A stretch of 64,000 nt of DNA from Saprospiraceae bacterium. GTDB taxonomy: Bacteria; Bacteroidota; Bacteroidia; Chitinophagales; Saprospiraceae. The notes beneath the pieces are model-generated. The model was not told where the DNA came from. It made no database searches and was given only the letters and a program-made list of their open reading frames with translations. Position 1 is the first letter of the stretch, and every line of letters begins with the position of its first letter. The translations under genes and the position numbers were made by a program. The stretch spans positions 2,542,001 through 2,606,000 of the forward strand of contig JAWKLJ010000001.1 of NCBI GenBank assembly GCA_041392805.1. The letters run 5' to 3'. Shown in pieces: positions 41,462-51,518 of the stretch.

Positions 41462-42697
41462 TTATAAGCTTGCCAGTTGCTCTTTCAAGCGCAACAAATC
41501 AGGATGCCGGGAATTTGTTCGGCTGGCTTTCTCTAATTGTTCCTGTGCCTTGGTCGCCTCTCCCATCTCTTTGTAGATATAGGCTAGGGTACGATTGACT
41601 TCTATATTTTCAGGGCGTTGTTCGTAAACCTTCATGGCGTAAGTCAGGGCAGTGGGGTAATCATGGAGAAGCTCGGCGTGGAGGTGAGCCAATTCGAGGT
41701 CCATGATGTGCCCAGCTTCCTGGTCTTCCTGTAACATCACCAAGAGGTCGCCAATCGTTTGATTGAAAGTCTCGGTGCGGCCTTGTTTTTGGTAAATGGT
41801 GGCTAATTTTTCGTAAAAACTAAATTCGGGGATGGCGGCGGCGGCTTCTTTCAGTAGCTGCTCTGCTTTAGCTTCTTCGCCTCTTTTCAAGGCGATATCT
41901 CCAAGGGCAGCAATGGCGAAGGGATAACCTGGGCGGTCTATTAAAATCCGCTGAAATTCCATTTCCGCCTTCTCCATTTCTCCATATTGGGCGTAGCGTT
42001 GGCCTAACATGAGGCGCGCCCAGGCAGTTTGCTCATAGCCAGGGTAACCTGCATCGACTGCTAATTGCATGGCTTCAATCGCGCCGTCCACGTCTCCGTA
42101 GATTTCTCGCAGGTACGAAATGCGAGCATAGGACCGTAGATCGGGACGGATATTGACCATCTTATCGGCCATTTCAACCGCCTGATCGTACTGACCTAGC
42201 TCGACAAAAGCATCCACTAAAATACCATATGTTTGTGCGTTATAAGGGTTCATCGCCAAGGCTGCTTGGCCGACTTCCAAGGCCTCCGAAAATTGATGCA
42301 GGGAAAGTAGCACCCCCGCTTTCATGGCCAAGGCTCTAAATTGTTCATCTGGGTTTTGTTTTGACCGGGAAAGCGCCTCGTCTAGTACTTTTAATGCAGC
42401 TGGATAGTAATGACCGTGTTCACCGGTTACCCTTGCTTCATTGGTAAACACTTCTGCTAGTCTTAGGCGAGCTTCAACCTTTTCGGGGTTTGTTGCCAAT
42501 TCATTGCGGTAGCGAACATAGGTGCTTTGCACCTGATCCCATTCTTTTTCGTACCTCAGACTGGGTGCTCGATCCAACAATTCAGGGATATCGGAAAACA
42601 TCGTTTCTTCAGCGGGTTGACTTGCGTTATCCATTGTGGGTTGGCAAGCATTGAGAAAAAAGGCAAAGAGGATGATTAGTATTTTATGGTTGTACAT
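41462..42697 (-). CDS. TPR-repeat lipoprotein
   Basis: 411 residues from ATG at 42697 (MYNHKILII), giving a lipoprotein signal with lipobox FFLNAC; the ATG at 42724 is less good. The body is a chain of about eight 34-residue TPRs (for example ALEVGQAALAMNPYNAQTYG, AVEMADKMVNIRPDLRSYA). It is predicted to be a surface or periplasmic scaffold. It follows two DUF4331 genes on the same strand, 87 bases away, so it probably serves the same pathway. Confidence 0.85.
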   Translation of the reverse strand: MYNHKILIILFAFFLNACQPTMDNASQPAEETMFSDIPELLDRAPSLRYEKEWDQVQSTYVRYRNELATNPEKVEARLRLAEVFTNEARVTGEHGHYYPAALKVLDEALSRSKQNPDEQFRALAMKAGVLLSLHQFSEALEVGQAALAMNPYNAQTYGILVDAFVELGQYDQAVEMADKMVNIRPDLRSYARISYLREIYGDVDGAIEAMQLAVDAGYPGYEQTAWARLMLGQRYAQYGEMEKAEMEFQRILIDRPGYPFAIAALGDIALKRGEEAKAEQLLKEAAAAIPEFSFYEKLATIYQKQGRTETFNQTIGDLLVMLQEDQEAGHIMDLELAHLHAELLHDYPTALTYAMKVYEQRPENIEVNRTLAYIYKEMGEATKAQEQLEKASRTNSRHPDLLRLKEQLASL

Positions 42698-42740
42698 TTT
42701 TCTGTTTTTTAGTGGATGAAACAATTTTGAGAAGGGCTGA

Positions 42741-42769
42741 AGGGGGGAGCCAATTGGCTTTACCCCCCT
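42741..42769 (-). promoter_or_regulatory. Strong hairpin between DUF4331 and TPR genes
   Basis: AGGGGGG-AGCC-AATT-GGCT-TTA-CCCCCCT: an almost perfect stem in the 87-base gap of the operon. No T tract follows on the minus strand, so it more likely modulates readthrough or stabilises the upstream message than acts as a full terminator. Confidence 0.5.
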
Positions 42770-42784
42770 CTAATGTCCCCCTTA

Positions 42785-44854
42785 TTATCTTGACTTTACT
42801 AGCTTTTGAATTTGAATGATAGCCCCTTGCTCATTCATTACCCGGGCGAAGTATAGGCCAGCAGGGTATTGGCTGGCATTCCAGTCTATTTCATAGGTCC
42901 CTGATTCCTCAAAACCACTAACCAACTGGGTTAAGCGTTGACCTTGCATGTTATAGATATCAATGCTCATGTGGCCACCTTGCGCTACCTGGTAGCGAAT
43001 AGTCGTCTGGTCTTTGAATGGGTTGGGATAGTTGGTCATCATCACTTGCATGGCTACTTCCGTCTCAGGCAAGATGATATTGGCAGGTTGAATCATATTT
43101 TCGGTTATGGCATCAACTAATTTGCCACCACAAGGTCCATCTCCAGCCCAGGGTTCTGCCAAGTATGGAAATGTTTTTTCAAAAGCTTTGTCGTTGGCTT
43201 CTACGCCCGTGGTATAGGTCAATACATCCAGCAAGTCTTGGGTAACAGGATTGGCATCACCGGCTGTGTAGTCATCATACCATAAGCCAATGGCTGCCAA
43301 AACCACGCCCGAAACAGCTTGTAATTCTATCCGGGTCACATCATCTTCCAAACGGCGGCCATTGGGGAAGCCATCCATATTAGGAATCCATTCTATTTTC
43401 GTATTCGAATTGTATTTTGGATCAGTGAGGCCTAAAACGGCTGCCTGGATCAAACCAAGGGAACTGAAATCAGGATGCGTCCGCTTGGTGGCTGGGACGG
43501 CCATATTTAATCGCAACATATCCCCGCCATTGGGTAAAAAATTACTAACAAATGGTTTGCCAGGGGCCAAAGGGTTGCCGCCTTTTCCTGTAGCCAATTG
43601 ATAGGGAGGGAAATTGGGAACACCGGTATGGAAGGCCGGCCACAAGTCGACTGAACGAGGCATGCCTGGGCCAGGTAATAACAAGGTTCCAAAGATGGCG
43701 TCATCCAAAGCGGTACCAGCAACTGCGGCAGAACCTTTTAGTCCGTATAAACCATCCTGGCCATTGCCAAAGTCAAAACCTTGTAAGGAGTTGCGTTGGA
43801 TGCGAAGTGGAGAAAGCGCAGGGACTGCTCCGCCAAATAAATCATCATCCATATATAAGGCTAATTCGGGATTGTAAAAATACTGATCCAATAAATTGTC
43901 CGCCAATTCATCATAAGGTGTAATCGAATTCCAATAATCTTTCATACCAATTGGGATGACTGCCTCATTGGTCAGTGGCATGCCCAGGCGGGAAACTTGT
44001 ACCCAGTCGCCAGCATAAGTTTCTTTCCCTTTAGACAAGGTCCGTATGGCAGGGCGGCTGGCAGATGCCCAGACACCAATGACATAATTGGGATCAAGAA
44101 TGCTTTCTGGTGCTCTACGCATCCTCCTTTCTGAGCGTTTTAATAAATATGGAATAGGAATCTCCATTACAATTGCACTGGTGTTCATACAAGCGATACC
44201 ATCACGCGGGCTAGCTCCCTGGCGAGGCGCATCACCCAAATCGAAGATGCCACCAAGGTCTACAAAAAAAGGATCATCTACTGGACCTGCAAAAATGGCC
44301 TCTCCTGTATGTGCCCTTCGAATCGCACTTTTCATCAATTTATCATAGGTGGTTCCCAGCCCAACGGGGGATTCAATGGAACGGTCACCGATGTAATTTG
44401 GAGGTACAGGGCCATCACCCAAAATCTTGAGCCAACTTTGTCCGTTGTCGATACTTTTTTCCACATCATATTTCATCTTCAGGTTTTGCTTACCTAGCCG
44501 AATATTGAAAAAAGTCGTAGGGTCTTCATTTTCCTGGTGGAAAGTAAATCGATAGATTACCTCATCCCCAATAATACTTGCATCGTTATCTACATGGATT
44601 TCATAGCGGATATTTTCACCAAAACTGTAGTAATTGGGGCCACCCTGAGGTAGTTGTAAAGGGACATAAGTAGCGATAATGACGATGCTGTTCTTATTGT
44701 TAGGGCTGCGAAAAGCATAAAGGTCGACGTTATCAGCTAGTGGGTCATTGGCAATTAAGGGGGCTTCACGGTGGCTAGATGCCATTAGCGACGAGCTACA
44801 AAACAGTAGCATTAGCCCTAGGAATAAGTAATTCTTTATGAAATGGGTTTTCAT
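42785..44854 (-). CDS. DUF4331 protein with T9SS type A sorting domain
   Basis: 689 residues with a Sec signal (LFLGLMLLFCSSSLMA) just before the DUF4331 hallmark SSHREAPLIANDPLADN. The DUF4331 domain covers residues ~25-590. The last ~85 residues (TNYPNPFKDQTTIRYQ to the end) form a T9SS sorting domain, which its paralogue lacks. The function of DUF4331 is unknown. Export through T9SS to the surface is predicted. It lies 35 bases after the paralogue. Confidence 0.9.
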   Translation of the reverse strand: MKTHFIKNYLFLGLMLLFCSSSLMASSHREAPLIANDPLADNVDLYAFRSPNNKNSIVIIATYVPLQLPQGGPNYYSFGENIRYEIHVDNDASIIGDEVIYRFTFHQENEDPTTFFNIRLGKQNLKMKYDVEKSIDNGQSWLKILGDGPVPPNYIGDRSIESPVGLGTTYDKLMKSAIRRAHTGEAIFAGPVDDPFFVDLGGIFDLGDAPRQGASPRDGIACMNTSAIVMEIPIPYLLKRSERRMRRAPESILDPNYVIGVWASASRPAIRTLSKGKETYAGDWVQVSRLGMPLTNEAVIPIGMKDYWNSITPYDELADNLLDQYFYNPELALYMDDDLFGGAVPALSPLRIQRNSLQGFDFGNGQDGLYGLKGSAAVAGTALDDAIFGTLLLPGPGMPRSVDLWPAFHTGVPNFPPYQLATGKGGNPLAPGKPFVSNFLPNGGDMLRLNMAVPATKRTHPDFSSLGLIQAAVLGLTDPKYNSNTKIEWIPNMDGFPNGRRLEDDVTRIELQAVSGVVLAAIGLWYDDYTAGDANPVTQDLLDVLTYTTGVEANDKAFEKTFPYLAEPWAGDGPCGGKLVDAITENMIQPANIILPETEVAMQVMMTNYPNPFKDQTTIRYQVAQGGHMSIDIYNMQGQRLTQLVSGFEESGTYEIDWNASQYPAGLYFARVMNEQGAIIQIQKLVKSR

Positions 44855-44889
44855 GATTTTCTAATTTGAAAGTTGTTTTAAATGGATAA

Positions 44890-46614
44890 CTAGTTTCCTG
44901 TTTCTGTTCCGCTCCAAGGTGTCGCGACATAAGGAAAAGTAGATTTGAACGGCTTATCATTTGTTTCGACACCTGTACTGTAGGTCAATACATCAATCAA
45001 ATCCTGAGTGACAGGGTTGGCTTCGCCTGCGGTATAGTCGTCATACCAAAGTCCAATAGCGGCCAATACCACCCCACCTACCGCCTGTAATTCGATACGG
45101 GTCACATCATCCTCTAAACGGCGACCATTGGGGAAACCATCCATATTGGGAATAAATTCTAAATCCGTTGTGGTATTAAAACGAGGGTCCGTTAACCCTA
45201 AGACTGCAGCTTGGATCAGGCCCGTATTGCTAAAGTCGGCTGAGTTGCGATCAGTTACCGGAACAGCCATATTTAACCTTAGCATATCGCCGCCATTAGG
45301 TAAAAAGTTATTAATAAAAGGCTTACCTGCTGCTAAAGGGTTTCCACCTTTACCTGTTGCCAATTGGTAGGGAATCACATTAGGTACCCCCGTGTGGAAA
45401 GCAGGCCATAAATCAACGGAGCGAGGCATGCCTGGCCCGGGAAGGAGTAAAGTCCCGAAAACCGCATCGTCAAGGGCAGTGCCAGCTACTGCACTAGAAC
45501 CTTTTAAGCCGAATAAACCATCCTTTCCGTTCCCAAAATCAAATCCTTGCAAGGAATTGCGCTGGATGCGCAGGGCTGCAAAAGCAGGAACAGCGCCACC
45601 AAATAAATCATCGTCCATGTACAGCGCCAATTCGGGATTGTAAAAATATTTATCCAATAAATCATCTGACAATTCCTCATAAGGTGTCAAAGCATTCCAG
45701 TAATCTTTCATGCCAATGGGTATGACGGCTTCATTGGTCAGTGGCATGCCCAGGCGAGACACTTGGATCCATTCGCCCTCTTCGGAAGGTGCACTTCCGT
45801 CGGTGCTCAAGGTTCGCATGGTTCTGCGGCTAGCAGAGGCCCAGACGCCAATGACATAGTCTGCGTCCAGGATACTCGTTGGACTAGCTGCAGCGCCTGC
45901 TTTTAATAAGGTGCTAATAGGTATCTGGATGGCAATCGAATGTACGTTATATTCGCCCAATCCATCGCGAGGGTTACCGCCTTGTCTTGGCGCATCACCT
46001 AAATCAAAAATGCCACCGAGGTCGACAAAAAAGGGATCATCTGCAGGGCCACAGAATACTTTTTCGCCTGTACTGGTATTGGTGATAGCCGCAGCGATGA
46101 GGTCTTCATAAGTGGTACCAAGTCCTACGCCACTTTCAATAGATCGCGGCCCAATATTGGTTGGAGGAACGATGCCATTTTGCACAATCGTCTGAAAACT
46201 TTGTCCGCCATCTATGCTCCTTTCCATCACATAAGTCGTTTTGAGGTTTTGTTGCCCCAGCCGAATATTAAAAAAGGTGGTCGGGTCCTCATTGTTGCGA
46301 TGGAAAGTAAAACGATAAATGATTTCATCACCTGGCATAGTAGCGTCATTGTCGATGTGAATTTCGTAGCGAATGTTTTCACCAAAGGTGTAATAATTCG
46401 GGCCGCCATGAGGTAGTTCGGCAGGAATGTAATTGGCAATAATGGTAATGGTATTGGGGTTATCAGGGCTTCGGAATGCATAAACATCCGTATTATCTGC
46501 CAGCGGGTCATTAGCAATTAAAGGTGCTTCCCGGTGGCTGGAGGCAAAGCTCCAAAAAGGCCCCATCAGCAGGAGTGCTAAGCAGGCAGCCTTTAGGGTT
46601 TTGTATGTTTTCAT
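44890..46614 (-). CDS. DUF4331 protein (paralogue without sorting domain)
   Basis: 574 residues with a Sec signal then SSHREAPLIANDPLADN. It aligns along its whole length with the DUF4331 domain of the next gene (for example both contain YTAGEANPVTQDL/YTAGDANPVTQDL), so the pair arose by tandem duplication, with one member gaining or losing the T9SS sorting region. It ends TPWSGTETGN with no targeting domain and may stay in the periplasm. It is the first structural gene after the sigma/anti-sigma pair. Confidence 0.9.
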   Translation of the reverse strand: MKTYKTLKAACLALLLMGPFWSFASSHREAPLIANDPLADNTDVYAFRSPDNPNTITIIANYIPAELPHGGPNYYTFGENIRYEIHIDNDATMPGDEIIYRFTFHRNNEDPTTFFNIRLGQQNLKTTYVMERSIDGGQSFQTIVQNGIVPPTNIGPRSIESGVGLGTTYEDLIAAAITNTSTGEKVFCGPADDPFFVDLGGIFDLGDAPRQGGNPRDGLGEYNVHSIAIQIPISTLLKAGAAASPTSILDADYVIGVWASASRRTMRTLSTDGSAPSEEGEWIQVSRLGMPLTNEAVIPIGMKDYWNALTPYEELSDDLLDKYFYNPELALYMDDDLFGGAVPAFAALRIQRNSLQGFDFGNGKDGLFGLKGSSAVAGTALDDAVFGTLLLPGPGMPRSVDLWPAFHTGVPNVIPYQLATGKGGNPLAAGKPFINNFLPNGGDMLRLNMAVPVTDRNSADFSNTGLIQAAVLGLTDPRFNTTTDLEFIPNMDGFPNGRRLEDDVTRIELQAVGGVVLAAIGLWYDDYTAGEANPVTQDLIDVLTYSTGVETNDKPFKSTFPYVATPWSGTETGN

Positions 46615-47172
46615 ATTCTTATTTTTTAAATTTTAAATTGATTGTTGATCGAAAAAGGCATGGGTAGTACAGGGCAACATACGCGCGATTTGTTGCCGAG
46701 AATTTTCTTTTGCCTTAATTTTTGAATGTGCTGACAGTTTTTTTTGCGACTTGATCTTCCTTATCTAGTTGCTGTGTTCAAATGTAGTTACGGGGAGGCA
46801 AGAGGATTCGGTTTTACAAAAGGTGTTTTTTTTTATTTTTTTTCCGTCCCTAAGCATCTTTGCGTACAAGTACCAGTTGACTGTCCTGAAAAAAATCCTT
46901 TATACAAAGATACATCCGTTTTAAACTAGAAGGCAATCCCTTAAAAAGGGACTTTTTCTGTACCGGAAAAAGAGGAGCTATAGGAATGGGCAGGGAGCTA
47001 CAGAATGAATAGCAAGGTAAAAATCTACCTGTCGATAAACAGGCACTGGCATCCACCTAGTTATTTAATAGTGAGGTTAAAGAATAACACCTAATTTAGA
47101 TTGAAAAGCTTGGGTATCTATTACCTCTATTTTAGGAAAGTCTATATTTCTTAAAATTTTACTTTCCCACTA
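46615..47172. other. Regulatory gap between anti-sigma and DUF4331 genes
   Basis: 558 bases with no supported gene. Two small hairpins, TCCCTT-AAA-AAGGGA (46937-46951) and CTTTTTC/GAAAAAG (46952-46972), may end the anti-sigma transcript. The region next to 46614 should hold the promoter of the DUF4331 operon, possibly read by the ECF sigma factor encoded nearby; I could not define its boxes. Confidence 0.45.
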
Positions 47173-47955
47173 TCAAATCACCTCACCAATCACCTGTAAT
47201 GCCGTCAAGGTGGGGTTCACACTACCGCCAGCAGGCTCCAGGGTAATAGCAAAGGCCTCCGCGTCAGCGATGAATGGCACCTCAATAAGTGCGACACCAT
47301 CAATAGGCTGCTCGAACACGCCCATATCGGTAGGTTGTCCTCCGATCAGTGCCCAAAGCTGGTATTGTTTACCCGACTCAGGTGTGCCAAGCTGGAAAGG
47401 ATCGAGGTAGGCTTTTTTGGTGATTGGATTGAAATAAACAGCGGCCAACGCATTGGGAGACACCTCTGTCCCTTGCATTAAGATCGTCCGTGTTCCTTGT
47501 TGCCGTAGGATAGCCATTGGCCGTTCGACTTGCTGTTCGAGGGTCTGTTCGGCTTGCCTGCACTCAATTAGGTCATTAGCGATGACCATCTTTTCCGCCT
47601 GTAGTCGGTGGTTATTTTGCCATAACCCTATGCAACCAATAAGTAGGGCTACCACTGCTGCTGCCAGGGCAATACCTAGCCAATTAGGAAAAGAGGAGGT
47701 CTTTCCAAGATCAGTTATTTCAGGCTTGATTTCTGCCTTTATGTTAGGGAAAGTAGCTGGATTTACCTGTACTTGATTTTTCAAGGCATAAGCCTCAAGT
47801 GTTTGCTCAATGGCAAGCACTTCCTGTTTTATTTCAGGATATTTGGCTGCCATTTGCGCTACTTCCTGCATTTCGCGAGGAGAGAGCTGACCAATGACGT
47901 AAAGTTCCAAAATGCCTGACGATATATATGCTTTTATGTCCACTGTTTGCTTCAA
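47173..47955 (-). CDS. Anti-sigma factor, RskA-like
   Basis: 260 residues. The N-terminal ~90 residues (SGILELYVIGQLSPREMQEV) form a cytosolic sigma-binding domain. One membrane helix follows (WLGIALAAAVVALLIGCIGLW), then a coiled region. The C-terminal ~110 residues, with LDPFQLGTPESGKQYQLWALI and GQPTDMGVF, match the extracytoplasmic RskA domain. It starts 8 bases after the sigma gene. It would hold the sigma factor inactive until a periplasmic signal frees it. Confidence 0.9.
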   Translation of the reverse strand: MKQTVDIKAYISSGILELYVIGQLSPREMQEVAQMAAKYPEIKQEVLAIEQTLEAYALKNQVQVNPATFPNIKAEIKPEITDLGKTSSFPNWLGIALAAAVVALLIGCIGLWQNNHRLQAEKMVIANDLIECRQAEQTLEQQVERPMAILRQQGTRTILMQGTEVSPNALAAVYFNPITKKAYLDPFQLGTPESGKQYQLWALIGGQPTDMGVFEQPIDGVALIEVPFIADAEAFAITLEPAGGSVNPTLTALQVIGEVI

Positions 47956-47963
47956 TTTAAATT

Positions 47964-48560
47964 TTAAGACAATAAATATCCCATCAAAAAGAGCATTTGC
48001 TCTGGCGTCAATATCTCCCGAAGTATAGAAATGGCTTTTCTCAACCTGGTCTTTACGGTTCCTATTGGAATGCCCAGGGCTTCAGCTGTTTCACTTTGGG
48101 TGTATTGCCGGAAATACAAATACTCGATCAATTCCTTATGTTCAGGATCGATGTTGGACAAGACTTGCTGTAAGCCTGTATCTGGAATTTTATTGAATGC
48201 TTTTTCCGTCGTATGTGCATCAATATTTACGAGGTTCTCTATCGATTCGGTTTCTTTTGTTCGTTGAAAAGAGACCAGACGGGCTGTATCAATAGCCGTG
48301 TTTCTTGCAATCTGCGACATCCAGGTAAATAGTCGGCTTTTATTTTCATCATACTGGTCTGCCTTTTTCCAGATTTTTACAAATACATCCTGCAGGATTT
48401 CTTCAGCCGCTTCTGGTTTGGAGACAATCTTCTGAATTTGATGCAAAAGAGCCCCTGCATATTTATCGTAAAGCGCTTGTAAAGCAGCATCCTTTTTCTT
48501 CCTGATTTGCAGGATGAGCTGAATATTATCCAATTCACTCTGGTCAACCACTTTATTCAT
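47964..48560 (-). CDS. ECF RNA polymerase sigma factor
   Basis: 198 residues from ATG at 48560 (MNKVVDQSEL); an earlier start at 48623 adds unlikely residues. Region 2 is ALQALYDKYAGALL, ILQDVFVKIWKKADQYDENK, LFTWMSQIARNTAIDTAR. Region 4 is EYLYFRQYTQSETAEALGIP, GTVKTRLRKAISILRE. It is followed by its anti-sigma gene (8-base gap). The adjacent DUF4331 operon is the obvious candidate target (inference). Confidence 0.93.
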   Translation of the reverse strand: MNKVVDQSELDNIQLILQIRKKKDAALQALYDKYAGALLHQIQKIVSKPEAAEEILQDVFVKIWKKADQYDENKSRLFTWMSQIARNTAIDTARLVSFQRTKETESIENLVNIDAHTTEKAFNKIPDTGLQQVLSNIDPEHKELIEYLYFRQYTQSETAEALGIPIGTVKTRLRKAISILREILTPEQMLFLMGYLLS

Positions 48561-48703
48561 TTTTTTATGATAATTTTGGTTCTTTGACAAATCTTGTGAT
48601 CTAAAGGCAATCCTAAAAATCAAGACCTGCTACAGAAAAGCGGAGGTAATCTCCTGTAAAATTAACGCAATTCGCCTACAAATATAAGGGTCTTTTCGAA
48701 CTG

Positions 48704-48734
48704 TTGGAGTATTTCAAAGATTGTGCTATTTTTG
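48704..48734 (+). promoter_or_regulatory. Bacteroidota housekeeping promoter of prfA
   Basis: TTG at 48704-48706 is followed after 20 bases by TATTTTTG (48727-48734), matching the Bacteroidota consensus TTG-N19-21-TAnnTTTG. The start of transcription would be near 48741, giving a leader of about 125 bases. Confidence 0.8.
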
Positions 48735-48867
48735 CAGCTCAAATTGGACAAACCACATGGACCTTTCAGCATTACAATTTATGTAGCTTCTTTCCATTTA
48801 TTTCTCTTGCCTTTTGAAAGTTCGCTTTCAAAGCTTTTTCTAATTTGTCCAAAAAGTAAAATGATAT

Positions 48868-49941
48868 ATGTTAGATAAACTTGAAGCCATCCAAGACCGC
48901 TATTATTATCTGGAAGAACAACTATCGGATCCCGAAGTGCTTGCGGATATAAATCGATATAAAAAAATAGGGAAGGAGTATAAAGACCTTAAGCCGTTAA
49001 TGGATGCCCTTATTGAATATAAATCCATTCTGGGAAATATCAAAACTTCCCGAGAGATGATGAAGGACAGTGATCCAGAGATGAAAGAAATGGCCCAAAT
49101 GGAACTGGAAATGCTGCTTCCTCAACAAGAAGAAGTGGAGGAAAGGATTAAACAACTCCTTATCCCTAAAGACCCAGAAGATGAACGGGATGTAATTTTC
49201 GAAATACGATCGGGTACAGGAGGCGATGAAGCTAGCATTTTTGCAGGTGACCTCTATCGAATGTATGCCCGTTTTTTCGAAACCCAAGGGTGGAAAACAG
49301 AAGTGGTTTCGACCAATGAGGGATCGGCTGGAGGATATAGCAAAATAGTACTGGAGGTAACTGGTGAAGATGTTTACGGCAAGCTAAAATTTGAATCTGG
49401 TGCGCATCGGGTGCAACGCGTACCCAAAACGGAATCGCAAGGCCGCGTACACACTTCTGCTGCCACAGTGGTAGTCGTTCCCAAACTCGAACTGGAAGAC
49501 GTAGATATCAATAAAGCCGACCTCAAAATAGATACCTATCGTGCCAGTGGTGCCGGTGGCCAGCACGTTAACAAAACGGAGTCAGCTGTTCGGATTACCC
49601 ACCTCCCAACTGGCGTTGTGTCAGAAAGCCAAGATAGCCGTAGCCAAATCAAGAACAGGGAAATTGCGCTGCAACGATTGTATGTCAAAATTGCTGAAAA
49701 ACAACGCATTCAACACGATTCAGAGCAAGCCGCTAAACGAAAAACACTGGTAGGCTCTGGCGACCGCTCCGATAAAATACGTACCTATAACTATCCGCAA
49801 AACCGGGTCACAGACCATCGGATCAATTTGACACTTTATAACCTTGATCAAATCATGGAAGGCCAAATTGGAGATATTCTAGAAGGCCTGCAAGTAGCAG
49901 AAAATGCCGAAAAATTAAAAGGCGAGAATGCAACTGCATAA
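48868..49941 (+). CDS. prfA: Peptide chain release factor 1
   Basis: 357 residues. The peptidyl-hydrolysis motif is GAGGQHVNK (GGQ at 230-232), and the stop-codon reading site is RVQRVPKTESQGRVHTSA, where the PxT tripeptide is PKT (186-188), marking RF1 (UAA/UAG) rather than RF2. GDRSDKIRTYNYPQNRVTDHR near the end is also RF1-typical. A good promoter lies upstream. Housekeeping translation gene. Confidence 0.97.
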   Translation: MLDKLEAIQDRYYYLEEQLSDPEVLADINRYKKIGKEYKDLKPLMDALIEYKSILGNIKTSREMMKDSDPEMKEMAQMELEMLLPQQEEVEERIKQLLIPKDPEDERDVIFEIRSGTGGDEASIFAGDLYRMYARFFETQGWKTEVVSTNEGSAGGYSKIVLEVTGEDVYGKLKFESGAHRVQRVPKTESQGRVHTSAATVVVVPKLELEDVDINKADLKIDTYRASGAGGQHVNKTESAVRITHLPTGVVSESQDSRSQIKNREIALQRLYVKIAEKQRIQHDSEQAAKRKTLVGSGDRSDKIRTYNYPQNRVTDHRINLTLYNLDQIMEGQIGDILEGLQVAENAEKLKGENATA

Positions 49942-50455
49942 ACCCTAAAAAAAATCTGGAAGGCTATTCTAGTCCCTTTTGCCTTAAATTTTGCACCCAC
50001 ATCAAAATGTGGTTGGTAGTTTGCATTAAATTTCGCATATTTGTAGCAATTACTTATCCTCCTTAAAAATAAGTAATGAATCCTCATCTCATGTTTATAT
50101 ACGACCTAGACTATTAGATGGTCCTGGTCAGCTCAGTATTTGTTTTCTCCCCCCTAAAATGTAAGGCAGTAAAATGTTTTGTATGAGCTAAAAATGCTGT
50201 CCTGTAGGCTATCTAGAAAAAATTATCTCCAAAAATTGATTTTGCAATTGATATCGTTTATCAAGTGAAGGTGCTCATTTTATTAGCATTGTAACACCGT
50301 AAACTTGATTCCGTATATTATATTTTTACTTAATGTGAAGTGAATAGGTGATAAATAACCTTGGGGCCCAATCAACGGTTTGTTTGCTCGCCCACAGGAA
50401 TTATCGTACTATATAATTCATTGATAACCCTTTTTTTAATCAAAAGATTAAACCT
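49942..50455. other. Intergenic region before the T9SS locus
   Basis: 514 AT-rich bases with no supported gene, repeat or clear -7 box. It probably holds the promoter of the PorP gene. Its length is notable for this part of the window. Confidence 0.4.
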
Positions 50456-51466
50456 GTGTATAAAACACCCAAACCTACAGCTTGGCTAACCATAACGTTT
50501 CTGTTATTGGTATTCAATCTAGCGAGTCAAGATATCCATTTCTCGCAATTCGCCAACTCCCCTCTCAACCTAAACCCCGCCTTGACGGGGGCATTCGATG
50601 GAGATTATCGCTTCAAAAGTAGTTTCCGTAATCAATGGAACCCCTTGATTCCTTATCAAACATTTACCCTTTCGGGTGAAAAAAACTTTTGTACGGTAAA
50701 ATGCGATGCTTCCAATTGTTGGCGACCAGAGGGCTGGTCCTTAGGAGCTTTGTTCAACTACGATGTCGCGGGTGACGCCAACCTCAGTCTGACCCAGCTT
50801 GAGTTTTCAGCCTCCTACAATAAATATGTGGGATCAGGTATCTCCTTGGCAGGAGGGCTAATGCTAGGTGGTGGACAACGATCATTTTCCCGAAAGGGCA
50901 TCAGGTTGGAAAACCCAAACGATCCTTCTAATCCTAGCAAAGACCGGGAAGCCAGGTTCCTTTTTGATGTTTCAACAGGGCTCAATTTACACTATCAGTC
51001 TTGTAAAGGTCGTACTAATTTCGATATTGGGTCGGGCATTTACCACCTCAATCAGCCCAAAACGAACTTTTTTGATGTCCTGGATATAAACCTGCCCACC
51101 AGGTTTTCGATATACGGTGTCGCAGCTATCCAACTCATTGATGACCTCGATCTTTTAATCAATACCCAAGCACAATTCCAGGGCCCTTACCAAGAGATTG
51201 TCCTTGGCGCAGGTGGTAGAATCCTTGCATTCGCTGGCGGTGATCCGGGTGGTTTTATATTTGACATAAACCTAGGTTACCGGTTGGATGATGCCCTCAT
51301 CCTGGGTACCGAGTTTCACCTCAATATGTGGCGATTGGGTATTAGTTATGACTTTACCACTTCTTCTGTCAGTAACCTAAACAATGGCAGAGGTGGTATC
51401 GAATTTGCCTTGGGCTACATCATAGCTAACCCAAACCCTGCCAGGGTTTGCAAAGTACAATTTTAA
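50456..51466 (+). CDS. PorP/SprF-family type IX secretion membrane protein
   Basis: 336 residues with a GTG start at 50456. A Sec signal is followed by the family hallmark DIHFSQFANSPLNLNPALTG, then FRNQWNPL. The rest alternates beta strands, ending with LNMWRLGISYDFTTSS and GGIEFALGYII, as in the outer-membrane SprF/PorP proteins. SprF is needed to export the giant adhesin SprB through T9SS and is often encoded beside its cargo. Here the TPR-PD40 gene and a giant type B cargo follow 52 and 47 bases apart on the same strand, so this is probably its dedicated partner. Confidence 0.93.
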   Translation: MYKTPKPTAWLTITFLLLVFNLASQDIHFSQFANSPLNLNPALTGAFDGDYRFKSSFRNQWNPLIPYQTFTLSGEKNFCTVKCDASNCWRPEGWSLGALFNYDVAGDANLSLTQLEFSASYNKYVGSGISLAGGLMLGGGQRSFSRKGIRLENPNDPSNPSKDREARFLFDVSTGLNLHYQSCKGRTNFDIGSGIYHLNQPKTNFFDVLDINLPTRFSIYGVAAIQLIDDLDLLINTQAQFQGPYQEIVLGAGGRILAFAGGDPGGFIFDINLGYRLDDALILGTEFHLNMWRLGISYDFTTSSVSNLNNGRGGIEFALGYIIANPNPARVCKVQF

Positions 51467-51518
51467 CTTTTGCATGAAACATTCTACCTTTTTTTGTTCT
51501 ACCATAAATTCCTTAAAA

